Assembly: GCA_020852835.1 (NCBI GenBank)
Contig: JADZAC010000076.1
Span: 1-64,000, forward strand
Source: Flavobacteriales bacterium
GTDB taxonomy: Bacteria; Bacteroidota; Bacteroidia; Flavobacteriales_F; PHOS-HE28
DNA length: 64,000 nt
Direction of reading: 5' to 3'
Under the pieces are notes generated by a model. It saw only the letters and a list, made by a program, of their open reading frames with translations. It was not told where the DNA came from and made no database searches. The stretch's first letter is position 1. Each line of letters starts with the position of its first letter. The translations under genes and the position numbers were made by a program. Below, in pieces: positions 24,653 through 33,800 of this stretch.

Positions 24653-26014
24653 ATGAGCCTCCCCAGCGTGCTGATCGTTTGCACCTATTTCCCCCCGCTC
24701 AACCGTACCGGGGCGCGAAGGCCCTACTATTTGGCAAGGGCATTGCGTGATGCCGGGCATCGTGTTGGGGTGCTCACCTCGCTGGAAGATGCCGATGCGG
24801 AATGGCATGCCGACCTCTGCGGGATCGAAGTGATGCGCTGCTCGCGCACGCACCTCCAGCGCAGCATGCGCCCGTGGCAGTTGCAGTTGGCTTGGCTCCA
24901 TCACCGCCTGCGCAACACACCCGTCCATGGCCCCATAAGACTGCTGGCCGATTGCCTGTTGACGGAAGAGCATGCAGGGCGATGGGATGTATTGCCCCAT
25001 GAGGTGGCCGCCCGACTGGGCCGGTATGATGTGGTGCTCGCCACCGTGCCCGGTTGGGGACCGGCCCGCACCGCCCTTGAACTGGCCGCGGCATGGCGTT
25101 CCACATTCCTGCTCGATTACCGCGATCCCTGGTCCATTGCCGATCCCAGCGTGCATATGGATGTGGTGAGCGGTCACGGCACCGGCTTGTCCGGAGCCGT
25201 TCGCCGGGCCGTGTTCAAGGCCCGTGAACGAAAGCTTGGACAGGCTGCCTTTGCCATCACCGCGGTCAGCCAGGCCTTTCTGGAGAACGCCCGGTCGATC
25301 ACGGGAAATCCCAGGGGAAAGGTGTTCCGCAGCGGATTCGACCCCGCGATAAAACCAGTGGTGCCCGTGGCCAACGACAAATTCACCTTGGTTTACACCG
25401 GACGGCTCTACCCCGAACAGGACTGGGGGTTGGTCTTTGATGCGTTGGGGCGGCTGGCATCGGCCCTGCCCGACCTGGGCAAGCTGTTCAGGCTGCGCAT
25501 CGTTGGCGCGGTGAGCACGGACAAGGCCCTGATGGAACAGCTCGGGCTCGCTGCGGAACGGTGGGATTTCGTGGAGCTGGCCCGGCGTGTGCCCCGCGAA
25601 GAAGCCGTGCACCTGCAGCACAGCGCCGATGCCTTGCTGCACTTGACCTACCGCGGCCGCAAGGGCTACCTGCCGGTGAAATTCCTGGAATACATCGGCT
25701 CGGGCAAACCCATACTGCTGGTTACCGCTGAACAAGACGCCATGGAAAGCATACTGGCCGAAACCAACACCGGCAGCATGGTCCATGATGCTGCAACCAT
25801 GGCCCGCTTGCTGCACCATCGCATCTTGGAACACGGCCAAGGGGCCACCTGGCGTATTCGACCCGACCCCGCCGCCTTGGCACGTTACCAATATCCCGAT
25901 TGCCTGCGCCCGTGGACGGAACAGATCACCGCGTGGCACCGGGAAAGGATACTGGCGCAAAGCGGCAATGCGCACCAAGTGCCCAAAGACTGTCCCGTGC
26001 CCCATGCCCCGTAG
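24653..26014 (+). CDS. GT4-like glycosyltransferase (copy B of a duplicated module)
   Basis: A 453-residue GT-B type protein. It opens with VLIVCTYFPPLNRTGARRPYYLARALRDAGH, the WcaI/FemA-like N-terminus seen in many capsule glycosyltransferases. Later motifs are FLLDYRDPWSIADPS, AITAVSQAFLENA, FTLVYTGRLYPEQDW and YLPVKFLEYIGSGKPILLV. The classical first Glu of EX7E is not evident, as in related proteins. It is paralogous to the gene at 28623-29945 (TGARRPY, DYRDPWSIA, GLSG, KF.EY.G.G.PIL). It follows copy A with a 63-base gap. The substrate is unknown. Confidence 0.88.
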   Translation: MSLPSVLIVCTYFPPLNRTGARRPYYLARALRDAGHRVGVLTSLEDADAEWHADLCGIEVMRCSRTHLQRSMRPWQLQLAWLHHRLRNTPVHGPIRLLADCLLTEEHAGRWDVLPHEVAARLGRYDVVLATVPGWGPARTALELAAAWRSTFLLDYRDPWSIADPSVHMDVVSGHGTGLSGAVRRAVFKARERKLGQAAFAITAVSQAFLENARSITGNPRGKVFRSGFDPAIKPVVPVANDKFTLVYTGRLYPEQDWGLVFDALGRLASALPDLGKLFRLRIVGAVSTDKALMEQLGLAAERWDFVELARRVPREEAVHLQHSADALLHLTYRGRKGYLPVKFLEYIGSGKPILLVTAEQDAMESILAETNTGSMVHDAATMARLLHHRILEHGQGATWRIRPDPAALARYQYPDCLRPWTEQITAWHRERILAQSGNAHQVPKDCPVPHAP

Positions 26015-26091
26015 CATACCGGCACACACCTCAACGCATCCCCGAAACCCCACCGTACTTTCCCTCCGCCAGCCCAGCTCCCGAACACCCA

Positions 26092-28452
26092 ATGTCCGTA
26101 CGCAAGAAGATCCTGTTCATCGCCGGTTGGCGGACCGACTTCGGCGACTTCGTCGCGGAGCACGCCAGGGCCGCAGGCCTCCACCACGACGTGTTCTATT
26201 TGCACGTTGAGTTCGTGAAGGAATTCCGCCTGTTCCCCCTGTACCGCATCCGGGAAACCTTGGTGGACAATGATCCACGCCAGGTGCGGCTCACCATATC
26301 CTGCTTCTTGCGGCGGTTCGGCATGTTCAAACATTTGGTGAACAAGGCCATGGGCCGCGCGCTCGGCCAATGGGGTACCGCCTTTGACCTGGTACATGTG
26401 AACGTGCGCACGCCGGAAACAGAGGTGCTCGTGTTCAACAAGCGGCTGGCCAAGGTGCCCAAGGTGCTCACCGAGCACAGCACCTTCTACCACACCAAGA
26501 TCAACACCCAATTCCCGGACCCGGCCGCCCGTCGTCGCGAAAAGGAACGCGTGACGCGCTGGCTGGAAGCAGCCGATTTCACCCAGGTCATGCCCGTATC
26601 CCGGGACCTTGGCCAGGTGCTTGTGGGCGAATACGGCATCGGTGCGGAACGTATCCGGGTGGTGCCCAATGTGGCTGCACCGGCCTTTCTGGAGGCCCGC
26701 GGCCAGCACCACCCACATCCCGGCACTGCGCGCCTGTTGCTGGTGGCCTTCTGGAGCGGCACCAAGAACCTGCAGCTTTTTGCCGATGCACTGGCGAAGT
26801 TGGCCCCTGAAACGATCGACCGCTTGGCGATCGACCTCGTTGGCGAAGGTGAACTCGTGCCGGGGTTCTTGGCCTTTATCAAGCAACGGATCCCTTCACT
26901 GAAGATCACCGCGCACGGATTCGTCGGCGATGCGAACAAGCTGGCCAACATGTACCGGGCAGCGGACTTTCTGGTGCACCCCACCGATGCCGAGAACCTG
27001 CCCTGCGTGATCATTGAAAGCCTCTGCTGCGGCACGCCCGTGCTCAGCAACCAGGTGAACGGCATCGGCGAACTTGTGCAACCCGGCGTGAACGGCCTGC
27101 TTGCCCCCAAGGGTGATGCGGATGCCTTCGCCCACCATCTCAGGCAGATCGCTTCGGGAGCCGTGCAATTCAACCGCGAGGCCGTTCGGCAAACCGCTGT
27201 GCACCGCTTCAGCCAGGCCACTATCGGCGCGCAGCTCTCCGGCATCTACCAGGAAGCCCTGGCTGCCAACGGCACGCTGGCCGCCGAGCGGCCGTTTCAG
27301 CAGTGCAGCCGCTGCCTGTTGGACACCCGGGATGACCGGCACATCCAGTTCGACGAGGACGGCGTGTGCACCTACTGCCACCGCTACGCCCGCTTGGAGC
27401 CAGTGCGCCTCTTCCGCGACAAGGACCGGCGCAAGGAGCTCGAAGCCGTGGTGGCCCGCATCAAGAGTTCCCGCAAGCATGCGAAGTACGATTGCGTGGC
27501 CGGGGTAAGCGGCGGGGTGGACAGCTCGTATGTGGCATTGAAGCTGAAGCAGCTTGGGCTGAACCCATTGCTCGTGCACTTGGACAATGGCTGGAACACG
27601 CAGATCTCGGAACGGAACATCCAGGGCATCGTACAGCACCTGGGCTTCGACCTGCACAAGGTGGCCCCGGACGGAGCCGAATTCAAGGACATCCAGCTCG
27701 CCTTTCTGCGCGCCTCGGTGGTGGACATTGAGCTGCCTACCGACCATGCCGTGGTGGCCTATATCTACAACCTTGCCGCAAGGCTCGGCATCGAGTACAT
27801 CATCTCCGGCGACAACTTCACCACCGAGGGGGTGAACCCGAAAGGCTGGTCGCATGATAAAAAAGACCTGCGCAACATCCGCTCCATCGTGCGCCGCTAC
27901 AGCGGCCGCCGCCTGCGCTCGCTGCCACGCCTGGGCTACTTCCGCCGGCAGTACCTGGTGTTGTTCAAGGGCATCAAAGTGGTGCCCCTGCTCAATTACT
28001 TGGACTATGACAAGGCCATGGCCAAGCAGGAGATCACGGCAGCGATCGGATGGACGGACTACGGCTTCAAGCATGGCGAATCCATCTTCACGCGCTTCTA
28101 CCAGGAATACATCCTGCCCGTGAAGTTCCATGTCAGCAAGCGCAAGGCCCACCTCTCCACGCTCATTTGCTCGGGCCAAATGAGCCGGCAGGCAGCCCTG
28201 GAAGCCCTGAAGCAGGACCACTACCCGGAGGACCTGCGCAAAGCCGACTTCAACATGGTGCTCCAACGTTTGGGGCTTTCACATGCGGAGTTTGACGCCC
28301 TGATGAAGGCGGAAGTGCGGCCGCATAGCGACTTCCCCACCTACGCCGCCAGGGAATACCTGTGGGAGAAGGCCCTGCGCGACCGGCTGCGGCCCATCAC
28401 CCGTTGGATCCGTGAACGGACCGGTGTTCGGCACGAAAGCAACTATGTATGA
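26092..28452 (+). CDS. Fusion: GT4 glycosyltransferase + N-acetyl sugar amidotransferase (WbpG-like)
   Basis: One uninterrupted 786-codon reading frame encodes two enzymes. Residues 1 to about 390 are a GT4 glycosyltransferase (ILFIAGWRTDFGDFVAEHA, LTEHSTFYHTKIN, MPVSRDLGQVL, and EX7E with Glu301 and Glu309), paralogous to copy A at 23408. Residues about 404-786 are an ATP-pyrophosphatase-type N-acetyl sugar amidotransferase like WbpG/PseA: a zinc-ribbon-like C405xxC408 and C426xxC429, the PP-loop SGGVDS at 473-478, LLVHLDNGWNT, IEYIISGDNFTTEG, and HVSKRKAHLSTLICSGQMSR. WbpG-type enzymes turn an N-acetyl sugar into an acetamidino sugar using ammonia from HisH/HisF-like partners; none lies in this window. 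The start at 26092 (MSVRKKILF) begins the first strand. Possibly the fused protein amidinates and transfers the same sugar; that is inference. Confidence 0.9.
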   Translation: MSVRKKILFIAGWRTDFGDFVAEHARAAGLHHDVFYLHVEFVKEFRLFPLYRIRETLVDNDPRQVRLTISCFLRRFGMFKHLVNKAMGRALGQWGTAFDLVHVNVRTPETEVLVFNKRLAKVPKVLTEHSTFYHTKINTQFPDPAARRREKERVTRWLEAADFTQVMPVSRDLGQVLVGEYGIGAERIRVVPNVAAPAFLEARGQHHPHPGTARLLLVAFWSGTKNLQLFADALAKLAPETIDRLAIDLVGEGELVPGFLAFIKQRIPSLKITAHGFVGDANKLANMYRAADFLVHPTDAENLPCVIIESLCCGTPVLSNQVNGIGELVQPGVNGLLAPKGDADAFAHHLRQIASGAVQFNREAVRQTAVHRFSQATIGAQLSGIYQEALAANGTLAAERPFQQCSRCLLDTRDDRHIQFDEDGVCTYCHRYARLEPVRLFRDKDRRKELEAVVARIKSSRKHAKYDCVAGVSGGVDSSYVALKLKQLGLNPLLVHLDNGWNTQISERNIQGIVQHLGFDLHKVAPDGAEFKDIQLAFLRASVVDIELPTDHAVVAYIYNLAARLGIEYIISGDNFTTEGVNPKGWSHDKKDLRNIRSIVRRYSGRRLRSLPRLGYFRRQYLVLFKGIKVVPLLNYLDYDKAMAKQEITAAIGWTDYGFKHGESIFTRFYQEYILPVKFHVSKRKAHLSTLICSGQMSRQAALEALKQDHYPEDLRKADFNMVLQRLGLSHAEFDALMKAEVRPHSDFPTYAAREYLWEKALRDRLRPITRWIRERTGVRHESNYV

Positions 28453-28622
28453 ACAGGGCGGAGGAACGCCACCGATGGCCGCCATGCACATGACCAACCA
28501 CACCACCTCCGCCACGCCCGTCCACAAGGGCTCGCCGTACTGCTGCCCGGCCACCTCTCCCGATGTGCCCGGCATCACGGATCTTCAGCCGGAGCGCCTG
28601 CACGCCTGAACACATTCGCGGA

Positions 28623-29945
28623 ATGCGCATCCTCTTGCTCACCACCGCATTTCCACCTTCCAACCTCACGGGTGCGCGCCGGCCGTACCACATGGCGCGC
28701 ATGTTGCAAAGGGAGGGCCATGAGGTGACCGTGGTCCACGGCATGCACACCGGAACGAATTCCTGGCCTGCCGGTCTCGAGGGCATCCGCACGCTTCCAC
28801 TGGCCCTCACCAACATGCCCCCGGGCATGCCCCTGCACCAACGCCTGCTGGCCCGCCTATACCACCGCCTTACCGGCACCGCATTGCAAGGGCCGCTGCG
28901 CGTACTGGCCGACCTGATGCTCCCCTTGGACCACGGACAGCGCTGGGACATCACCCCGGATGCACTGGTGCGGCAGGCCGGGCCGCAAGACCTGGTGATC
29001 GCTACGGGCCCATCTTGGTCCACGTTCGACTTCGGGCACCATTTCGCCCACCGGACCAACAAGCCCTTGGTGTTGGACTATCGCGACCCGTGGTCCATTG
29101 CACGCCCTGAGGTAGGCCTGCACATGATCACCCACATGGGGCGCGGGCTGAGCGGAATACTGCGCCGCAGGCGCATGTGGCGGGCCGAACGCAAATTCGC
29201 CGGCAAGGCCGTGGCCATCACCGCTGCAACACCCCTGGTGCTGCAAAATGCGCTGGAGGTGATCGGCCCTAAACCCGCCTGGGTGGTGTACAACGGGTTC
29301 ACATCCGGAATACCGGCAAAGCATCAAGCGCCGAACAAATTGTTCACCGCTGTGTACCTGGGGTCGGCCTACCGCGAACAGGAATGGGACATTGTACAGG
29401 CAGGCCTGTCTTTGTTTGCCAAGCAGCAACCCCGGCTGGCCGAACACTTCAACCTGATCATTGCCGGCGCCCGGACCGAGATGGACACCCGGCTGAACGG
29501 CCTGCAAGCCTGGATGGAAAGCAACTCCCTGGTGACCCCCATGAACCGCCTCGGACAGGCCGATGCCGTTGCCTTGCAGGCCCAAGCCGACCTGTTCCTG
29601 CATGTGGGCTTCAAAGGCAAGCGGGGCATCTTCCCCATCAAGTTCATCGAATACCTCGGCACAGGCATTCCCATCCTTCAGGCCAGTACCGGAACTGACC
29701 TGGTGGAAGAAGCACTGAACCGCACCGGGGCAGGCTTGGTGGCCGGTACGCCGGCTGCTTTTGCCGCCTGCTTGGCCGAACAGGTGCATGCGTGGCTCGT
29801 GGGCGGGGCAACGCCTCGCCCGGTACAGGCTGAAGTGCTCACCACCTACAGTTGGGAACACCAGGCCCGTGCGTGGCATGCGTTCCTGATGGACCGTTGC
29901 AACACCGCCGGAGCGGCTCCCGCCACTGCGCCATTGAGCACCTGA
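28623..29945 (+). CDS. GT4-like glycosyltransferase (copy B' of a duplicated module)
   Basis: A 440-residue paralogue of the protein at 24653. Shared motifs in order: LLLTTAFPPSNLTGARRPYHMARML, LVLDYRDPWSIARPE, MGRGLSGILRRR, AITAATPLVLQNA, FTAVYLGSAYREQEWD and IFPIKFIEYLGTGIPIL. The C-terminal 20 residues are Ala/Pro-rich and probably disordered. A 170-base gap separates it from the fusion gene; I see no gene or clear hairpin there. Its position repeats the A-B order, so it is read as B' of a tandem duplication. It converges with the flippase gene, 29 bases away. Confidence 0.87.
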   Translation: MRILLLTTAFPPSNLTGARRPYHMARMLQREGHEVTVVHGMHTGTNSWPAGLEGIRTLPLALTNMPPGMPLHQRLLARLYHRLTGTALQGPLRVLADLMLPLDHGQRWDITPDALVRQAGPQDLVIATGPSWSTFDFGHHFAHRTNKPLVLDYRDPWSIARPEVGLHMITHMGRGLSGILRRRRMWRAERKFAGKAVAITAATPLVLQNALEVIGPKPAWVVYNGFTSGIPAKHQAPNKLFTAVYLGSAYREQEWDIVQAGLSLFAKQQPRLAEHFNLIIAGARTEMDTRLNGLQAWMESNSLVTPMNRLGQADAVALQAQADLFLHVGFKGKRGIFPIKFIEYLGTGIPILQASTGTDLVEEALNRTGAGLVAGTPAAFAACLAEQVHAWLVGGATPRPVQAEVLTTYSWEHQARAWHAFLMDRCNTAGAAPATAPLST

Positions 29946-29974
29946 AGCCCGTGCGGTTTCCTGGGGCTGCCGCT

Positions 29975-31288
29975 CTACCGCAACTTGCCGCGCAACAACC
30001 GCCCCACATCCGCGGGCATCAGCACGAAGTAGTTGCCCCAAGGCACCCCCAGGCGGCGGAACACCACGTACATCACTACGCACATCACCGTGAAGTAGGC
30101 CATGGTGGAGGCGATGGCCGCACCTGCAGCCCCGTAGCCCGGGATCAGCCAAAGGTCCAACACCACCGTGATCAGCAAACCCGCACCGGATGCCAGCGCA
30201 TTGTATTTCACCTGGCCCGTGCGCACCACCAGCAGCACCAGCATCTTGGATATGCAGGCGAACACGATCCCCGGCATCAACAGCCGGAAAGGCACCGCCG
30301 AGGCCAGGAACACTTCACCGTACACCAACGGAAAGATCAACTCCGCCCCGGCAACGAACACCGCGCCGCCGAGCATCACGAGCGTGATGCACAAGCGCGC
30401 CCAGAACCGGAACTGGGCCAACAGCCCGGCCTGGTCGTCACTGACCAGATGGGGCTGCAGCACCCGCGTGATCGGCTCGGGCACCATGAAGAAAAACTGG
30501 GCCACGCCCACAGCCACTGCGTAGGTGCCCAGCTCCGCCATGCCCCGCAGGTCGCCCAGGATCCAAATGTCAAGCCGGTAGTTCAGCTGGTTCAACACGT
30601 CCGCCAGATAGCCCATGGCCGAGAACGCCAGTGCCGGGCCCAGCAGGCCGCTCCGCCCGAAGAGCACCGGCTTTACCCGCACGTAGGCCCGGTAATGCCA
30701 GGCCCACACGGCCGTCAGCACAGCCTGCACCGCAAGGCCGACCGTCAGCACGGCATGCACATGGTCGCCCGCCTGGCCTGTGGCCGCCCAGTAAAGCCCG
30801 CCGTAGGCCAGAAGATTGGCGGCGGCCGTGAGCACATACATGCGGTTGCCCGTGCGGAACTCGCGCTCCCCGAGGAAGATCGCCGCAAGGAAGGACTGCG
30901 CCAAGGTCAGCAGCAAGGAGGCGCCAACGAAGAACACGAAGAAGAACGGCGCCGGTGGCGGAAGCAGGCGGCCGGCATCCAGCCAGCCCGTGCCCGCCAG
31001 AAGCATCGCCGCGGCCACCAGCAGCCCAAGTACGGTGAAGATCGTCGCCGCCAGCCCGATCACCCGCTCTTTGGGATGCGCGCCTTTGGCCAGGAAATAC
31101 ACCAGGAAGGCGGGCACACCGCAGGACAGGAAGAGGGCAAGCATGGCCACATCCGCTTGCAGCGTGGTGAACACACCACGGCCTTCCTGCTGCAACAACC
31201 GGGTGATGCACACCCCGGAGGCGAAACTGAACACCACCGCAGGCACCTGCGACACGAAGGAAAAAACCACGCTGCGTTTGATCGACAT
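29975..31288 (-). CDS. Polysaccharide flippase, MATE/Wzx type
   Basis: A 437-residue polytopic protein with about 12 hydrophobic segments, the first being SVVFSFVSQVPAVVFSFASGVCITRLL. The pattern of a basic N-terminus (MSIKRS), then LLQQEGRGVFTTLQADVAMLALFL, and a repeat at mid-protein (ALAFSAMGYLADVLNQLNYRLDIWILGDLRGMAELGTYAVAVGVAQFFF) is typical of Wzx/PST flippases. These carry lipid-linked oligosaccharides across the inner membrane. The start at 31288 is preceded on the minus strand by TATTTTG, a possible -7 element. The Wzy-like gene lies upstream on the same strand, about 95 bases away. Confidence 0.88.
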   Translation of the reverse strand: MSIKRSVVFSFVSQVPAVVFSFASGVCITRLLQQEGRGVFTTLQADVAMLALFLSCGVPAFLVYFLAKGAHPKERVIGLAATIFTVLGLLVAAAMLLAGTGWLDAGRLLPPPAPFFFVFFVGASLLLTLAQSFLAAIFLGEREFRTGNRMYVLTAAANLLAYGGLYWAATGQAGDHVHAVLTVGLAVQAVLTAVWAWHYRAYVRVKPVLFGRSGLLGPALAFSAMGYLADVLNQLNYRLDIWILGDLRGMAELGTYAVAVGVAQFFFMVPEPITRVLQPHLVSDDQAGLLAQFRFWARLCITLVMLGGAVFVAGAELIFPLVYGEVFLASAVPFRLLMPGIVFACISKMLVLLVVRTGQVKYNALASGAGLLITVVLDLWLIPGYGAAGAAIASTMAYFTVMCVVMYVVFRRLGVPWGNYFVLMPADVGRLLRGKLR

Positions 31289-31383
31289 CGAGCCCTCCCT
31301 CCGCCACCTATGGCGCGTGCAAAATACGGGTCCTTGCGCACAACGCAGACCTGATGCGCCGCATGGCCGCATCGTGCTGCGGC

Positions 31384-32847
31384 TCAGTGGCGGATTGCGG
31401 CGGTGTGCGCGGGGCGCCCTTGCGGCTTCGTCGGCGCGGACCGGGGTTCTCCGTGCTCGTAGGCCTCAAAATGAAATGGCCTCCCCCCCCGGATGGCCGC
31501 CAACCTGCGGTCCAAGATCAGCTTGGCAATGAACAGGGCGGAAACGAACATGGGCAGCAGCGGGATCTTGAAGCGCACCATCGCCCCGAAATTCGGCGTG
31601 GTGATGGCGATCATGAAGGCATAGCTGATGGAGAACAGCAGGAACATCTGCAGCAGCGGGTTCTTCAGCAGCAACGTGAAGAGGAAAAGGATGCGCGACC
31701 GTATCAGGATGTACAACGACAGCACCAGCAGAAAGGTGTTCTCCAAGGCGGTGAGCACCATCACCGCATTGTTCGCATCGGCCAGCGTGGGCCGGTACAG
31801 CCCGGCGAACACGGCCTGGGGAAACTTCGAGAACACGCTGCCCCAGGTATGGTCCACTTCGCCCAGGTCGAAGTAGTTGTGGCCATACTGCTCACTGCGC
31901 TTCATGTCCGCCTGGGTGAGCATGATCGTGTCCAACGCCTTGCCCAGCGAGTACTTCCCAAGGGAGCCTTCCAATTTGGTGAGGATGAAAAACGCCAGCC
32001 CCACCACCACCAGCACCCCCACCGGCAACAGAAAGAGCCGGAGGAACACATTGCGCATGCGCTTTACCCGGTAGTAGAGCACCCACAACAGACCCGCCGG
32101 TACGATCATCATGAACACGTAGGGTTTCATGGCGATCATCACGTAGGATGCCAAGAGCAGCAGCAGCCATGAACTCGCCACATTGCGCTTGAGGAAAAAG
32201 ATGCGGTCCATGGCGGTGATGAACCAGCACAAGCCGGTGAAGGTGAACGTATCCTTCATGATGCCGCCTCCCCAGAACACCACCGACGGGAAGAACAGCA
32301 CCGCAAACGCCAGTTGCCCCCGCAAACTGGGGTAGTACCTGGCCAGGGTGCGGTAGAAACCCCAGATGCCGCCATAGGCCAGCGTGCTCACCATGGCCAC
32401 GGTGAGCAATATGCTGTTGAACCCGAACAAGGCCAACAGGCTGGTGAACTTCACCAGGGCATAGGCATGATCATCCAGGTACACGTACTCCATGGGATAG
32501 CCGGTGCGATTATCGAACAACCGGTAATAGTTCTCCATGGTGTTGTCCGAGAACAGCGCGTGCAACCAATTTCCGGTGTCGCTGAGCGCCATGCGGGAGA
32601 GGATCACGCTGGAGTTGAAGTAGCTCAACGTGTCACCGTTGCCATAGTAGTAGATGTAGGTGAGGGTGAAGGCCACCCCGCCGAGGATCTTGGCGTACAG
32701 GGCCCACACGTAATAGCGGAACTCCGGGTTCAGCCGTACCTCCAAGTTCTTCCGCCGGGAAAACACGAAACCGATGAAGACCACATAGAGCAGGAGCACC
32801 ATGTACTCCCATGGCTCGATCTCCACGATACGCGTAGCGGACAGCAT
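31384..32847 (-). CDS. Polytopic membrane protein, candidate Wzy-type polymerase
   Basis: A 487-residue protein with about ten membrane helices. After the first ([16 protein letters not shown]) come [14 protein letters not shown], a periplasmic-looking region with [16 protein letters not shown], then the helix pair around [25 protein letters not shown], and a large loop ([28 protein letters not shown]). The C-terminal 40 residues are polar. It does not carry an O-antigen ligase signature that I can name. Being one gene from a flippase inside a glycan locus, with this topology, makes a polymerase the best guess. A ligase or other glycan membrane enzyme is possible. Confidence 0.6.
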   Translation of the reverse strand: MLSATRIVEIEPWEYMVLLLYVVFIGFVFSRRKNLEVRLNPEFRYYVWALYAKILGGVAFTLTYIYYYGNGDTLSYFNSSVILSRMALSDTGNWLHALFSDNTMENYYRLFDNRTGYPMEYVYLDDHAYALVKFTSLLALFGFNSILLTVAMVSTLAYGGIWGFYRTLARYYPSLRGQLAFAVLFFPSVVFWGGGIMKDTFTFTGLCWFITAMDRIFFLKRNVASSWLLLLLASYVMIAMKPYVFMMIVPAGLLWVLYYRVKRMRNVFLRLFLLPVGVLVVVGLAFFILTKLEGSLGKYSLGKALDTIMLTQADMKRSEQYGHNYFDLGEVDHTWGSVFSKFPQAVFAGLYRPTLADANNAVMVLTALENTFLLVLSLYILIRSRILFLFTLLLKNPLLQMFLLFSISYAFMIAITTPNFGAMVRFKIPLLPMFVSALFIAKLILDRRLAAIRGGRPFHFEAYEHGEPRSAPTKPQGRPAHTAAIRH

Positions 32848-32899
32848 GTGCGGGTGCGCCCAAATGTAACCGCCTCCGCCACCGCCGGGCAGGCACGGC

Positions 32900-32907
32900 T
32901 AGCTTTG
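32900..32907 (+). promoter_or_regulatory. -7 element TAGCTTTG for the GT2 gene
   Basis: TAGCTTTG matches TAnnTTTG exactly, 23 bases before an ATG at 32931 and 47 before the preferred ATG at 32955. No -33 TTG is found at standard spacing. Confidence 0.5.
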
Positions 32908-32954
32908 CCGCCGGGCATGCAGTGGTCTTCATGCCCGCCCGCCACGTGGACCGC

Positions 32955-33800
32955 ATGCCGCAACAACCCCTGATCTCGGTGATCATGGCCGCGTACAACG
33001 CGGCGCCGTTCATCGCCGAAGCGGTAGGCTCGGTGCTCGCACAAACCTGGGAGCGCTTTGAACTCATCGTGGTGGACGATGGCAGCACGGACGGCACCGC
33101 TGCGGTGCTGGCCACGTTCACCGACTCCCGTATCCGCGTGGTGCGCCAAGCCAACGCGGGTGTAAGTGCCGCCCGCAACCACGGGCTCGACATGGCCAGG
33201 GGGGAATTCGCAGCCTTTTTCGATGCCGATGACCTGCTGCCGGCCAACAGCCTTGCCTGCAGGGCCCGGATCCTCATCGAGGAGCCGGATACCGCTTTTG
33301 CCGACGGGGCAGTACTGCGGATGGACCATGCCACGCGCGTCCTTCAGCCCGTCCATCAGCCCACCTTCCGGGGCCTTCCCTTCCCCCTGCTGATGGCACT
33401 GTGCCCGGAAGTGTTTTGCGGAAACACCTGGATGATGCGCCGATCGGTTGTCGGCGGGTGCCGTTTCCCGGTGCACATGAAATACGCCGAGGACCTGGCC
33501 TTCTACCTCCAACTGGCCCGCAGTGGCCGCTACGGCGCCGCCACCGAACCCGTGCTCTACATGCGCCGCGGCCATGTTTCGGCCATGACCGACCTGGACG
33601 GCCTGGACCAAGGCTACCTGCAGCTCTACCGCTTTGCCGGCCAATTGGCGCCCCCGCCCGGGCAGCAGCAGCTCGATGCCATGTGGCACCGGATCCGGCG
33701 CGTGATGGCACGCGGCTACCTCAAGGCAGGCAGGCCGCTGGCCGCGTTCAGGGCGTGGAGCCGCCAACGCCCCGGCCCGCTTCCCGCGCCAGGGCGCTGA
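32955..33800 (+). CDS. Family 2 glycosyltransferase
   Basis: A 281-residue soluble GT-A glycosyltransferase. The core reads [62 protein letters not shown] (DxD in DADD), then the acceptor side [10 protein letters not shown] and [13 protein letters not shown], where the ED pair is the catalytic base region. An earlier ATG at 32931 would add eight residues; the preferred start begins the first beta strand. It is a single-gene unit on the plus strand between two minus-strand genes, and its last 53 bases overlap the convergent GT4 gene. The sugar is unknown. Confidence 0.9.
   Translation: MPQQPLISVIMAAYNAAPFIAEAVGSVLAQTWERFELIVVDDGSTDGTAAVLATFTDSRIRVVRQANAGVSAARNHGLDMARGEFAAFFDADDLLPANSLACRARILIEEPDTAFADGAVLRMDHATRVLQPVHQPTFRGLPFPLLMALCPEVFCGNTWMMRRSVVGGCRFPVHMKYAEDLAFYLQLARSGRYGAATEPVLYMRRGHVSAMTDLDGLDQGYLQLYRFAGQLAPPPGQQQLDAMWHRIRRVMARGYLKAGRPLAAFRAWSRQRPGPLPAPGR

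Noticed and set aside
24155-26092. A 645-codon antisense frame across the two glycosyltransferase genes
   Set aside because: It spans two real genes and their gap, with low-complexity Gly/His/Gln content and no domain.
26092-28452. Reading the glycosyltransferase and amidotransferase parts as two separate genes
   Set aside because: There is no stop between the domains and no convincing internal start before the first Cys pair.
28453-28622. Possible small gene between the fusion gene and copy B'
   Set aside because: A short open frame exists but has no start context, motif or typical composition.
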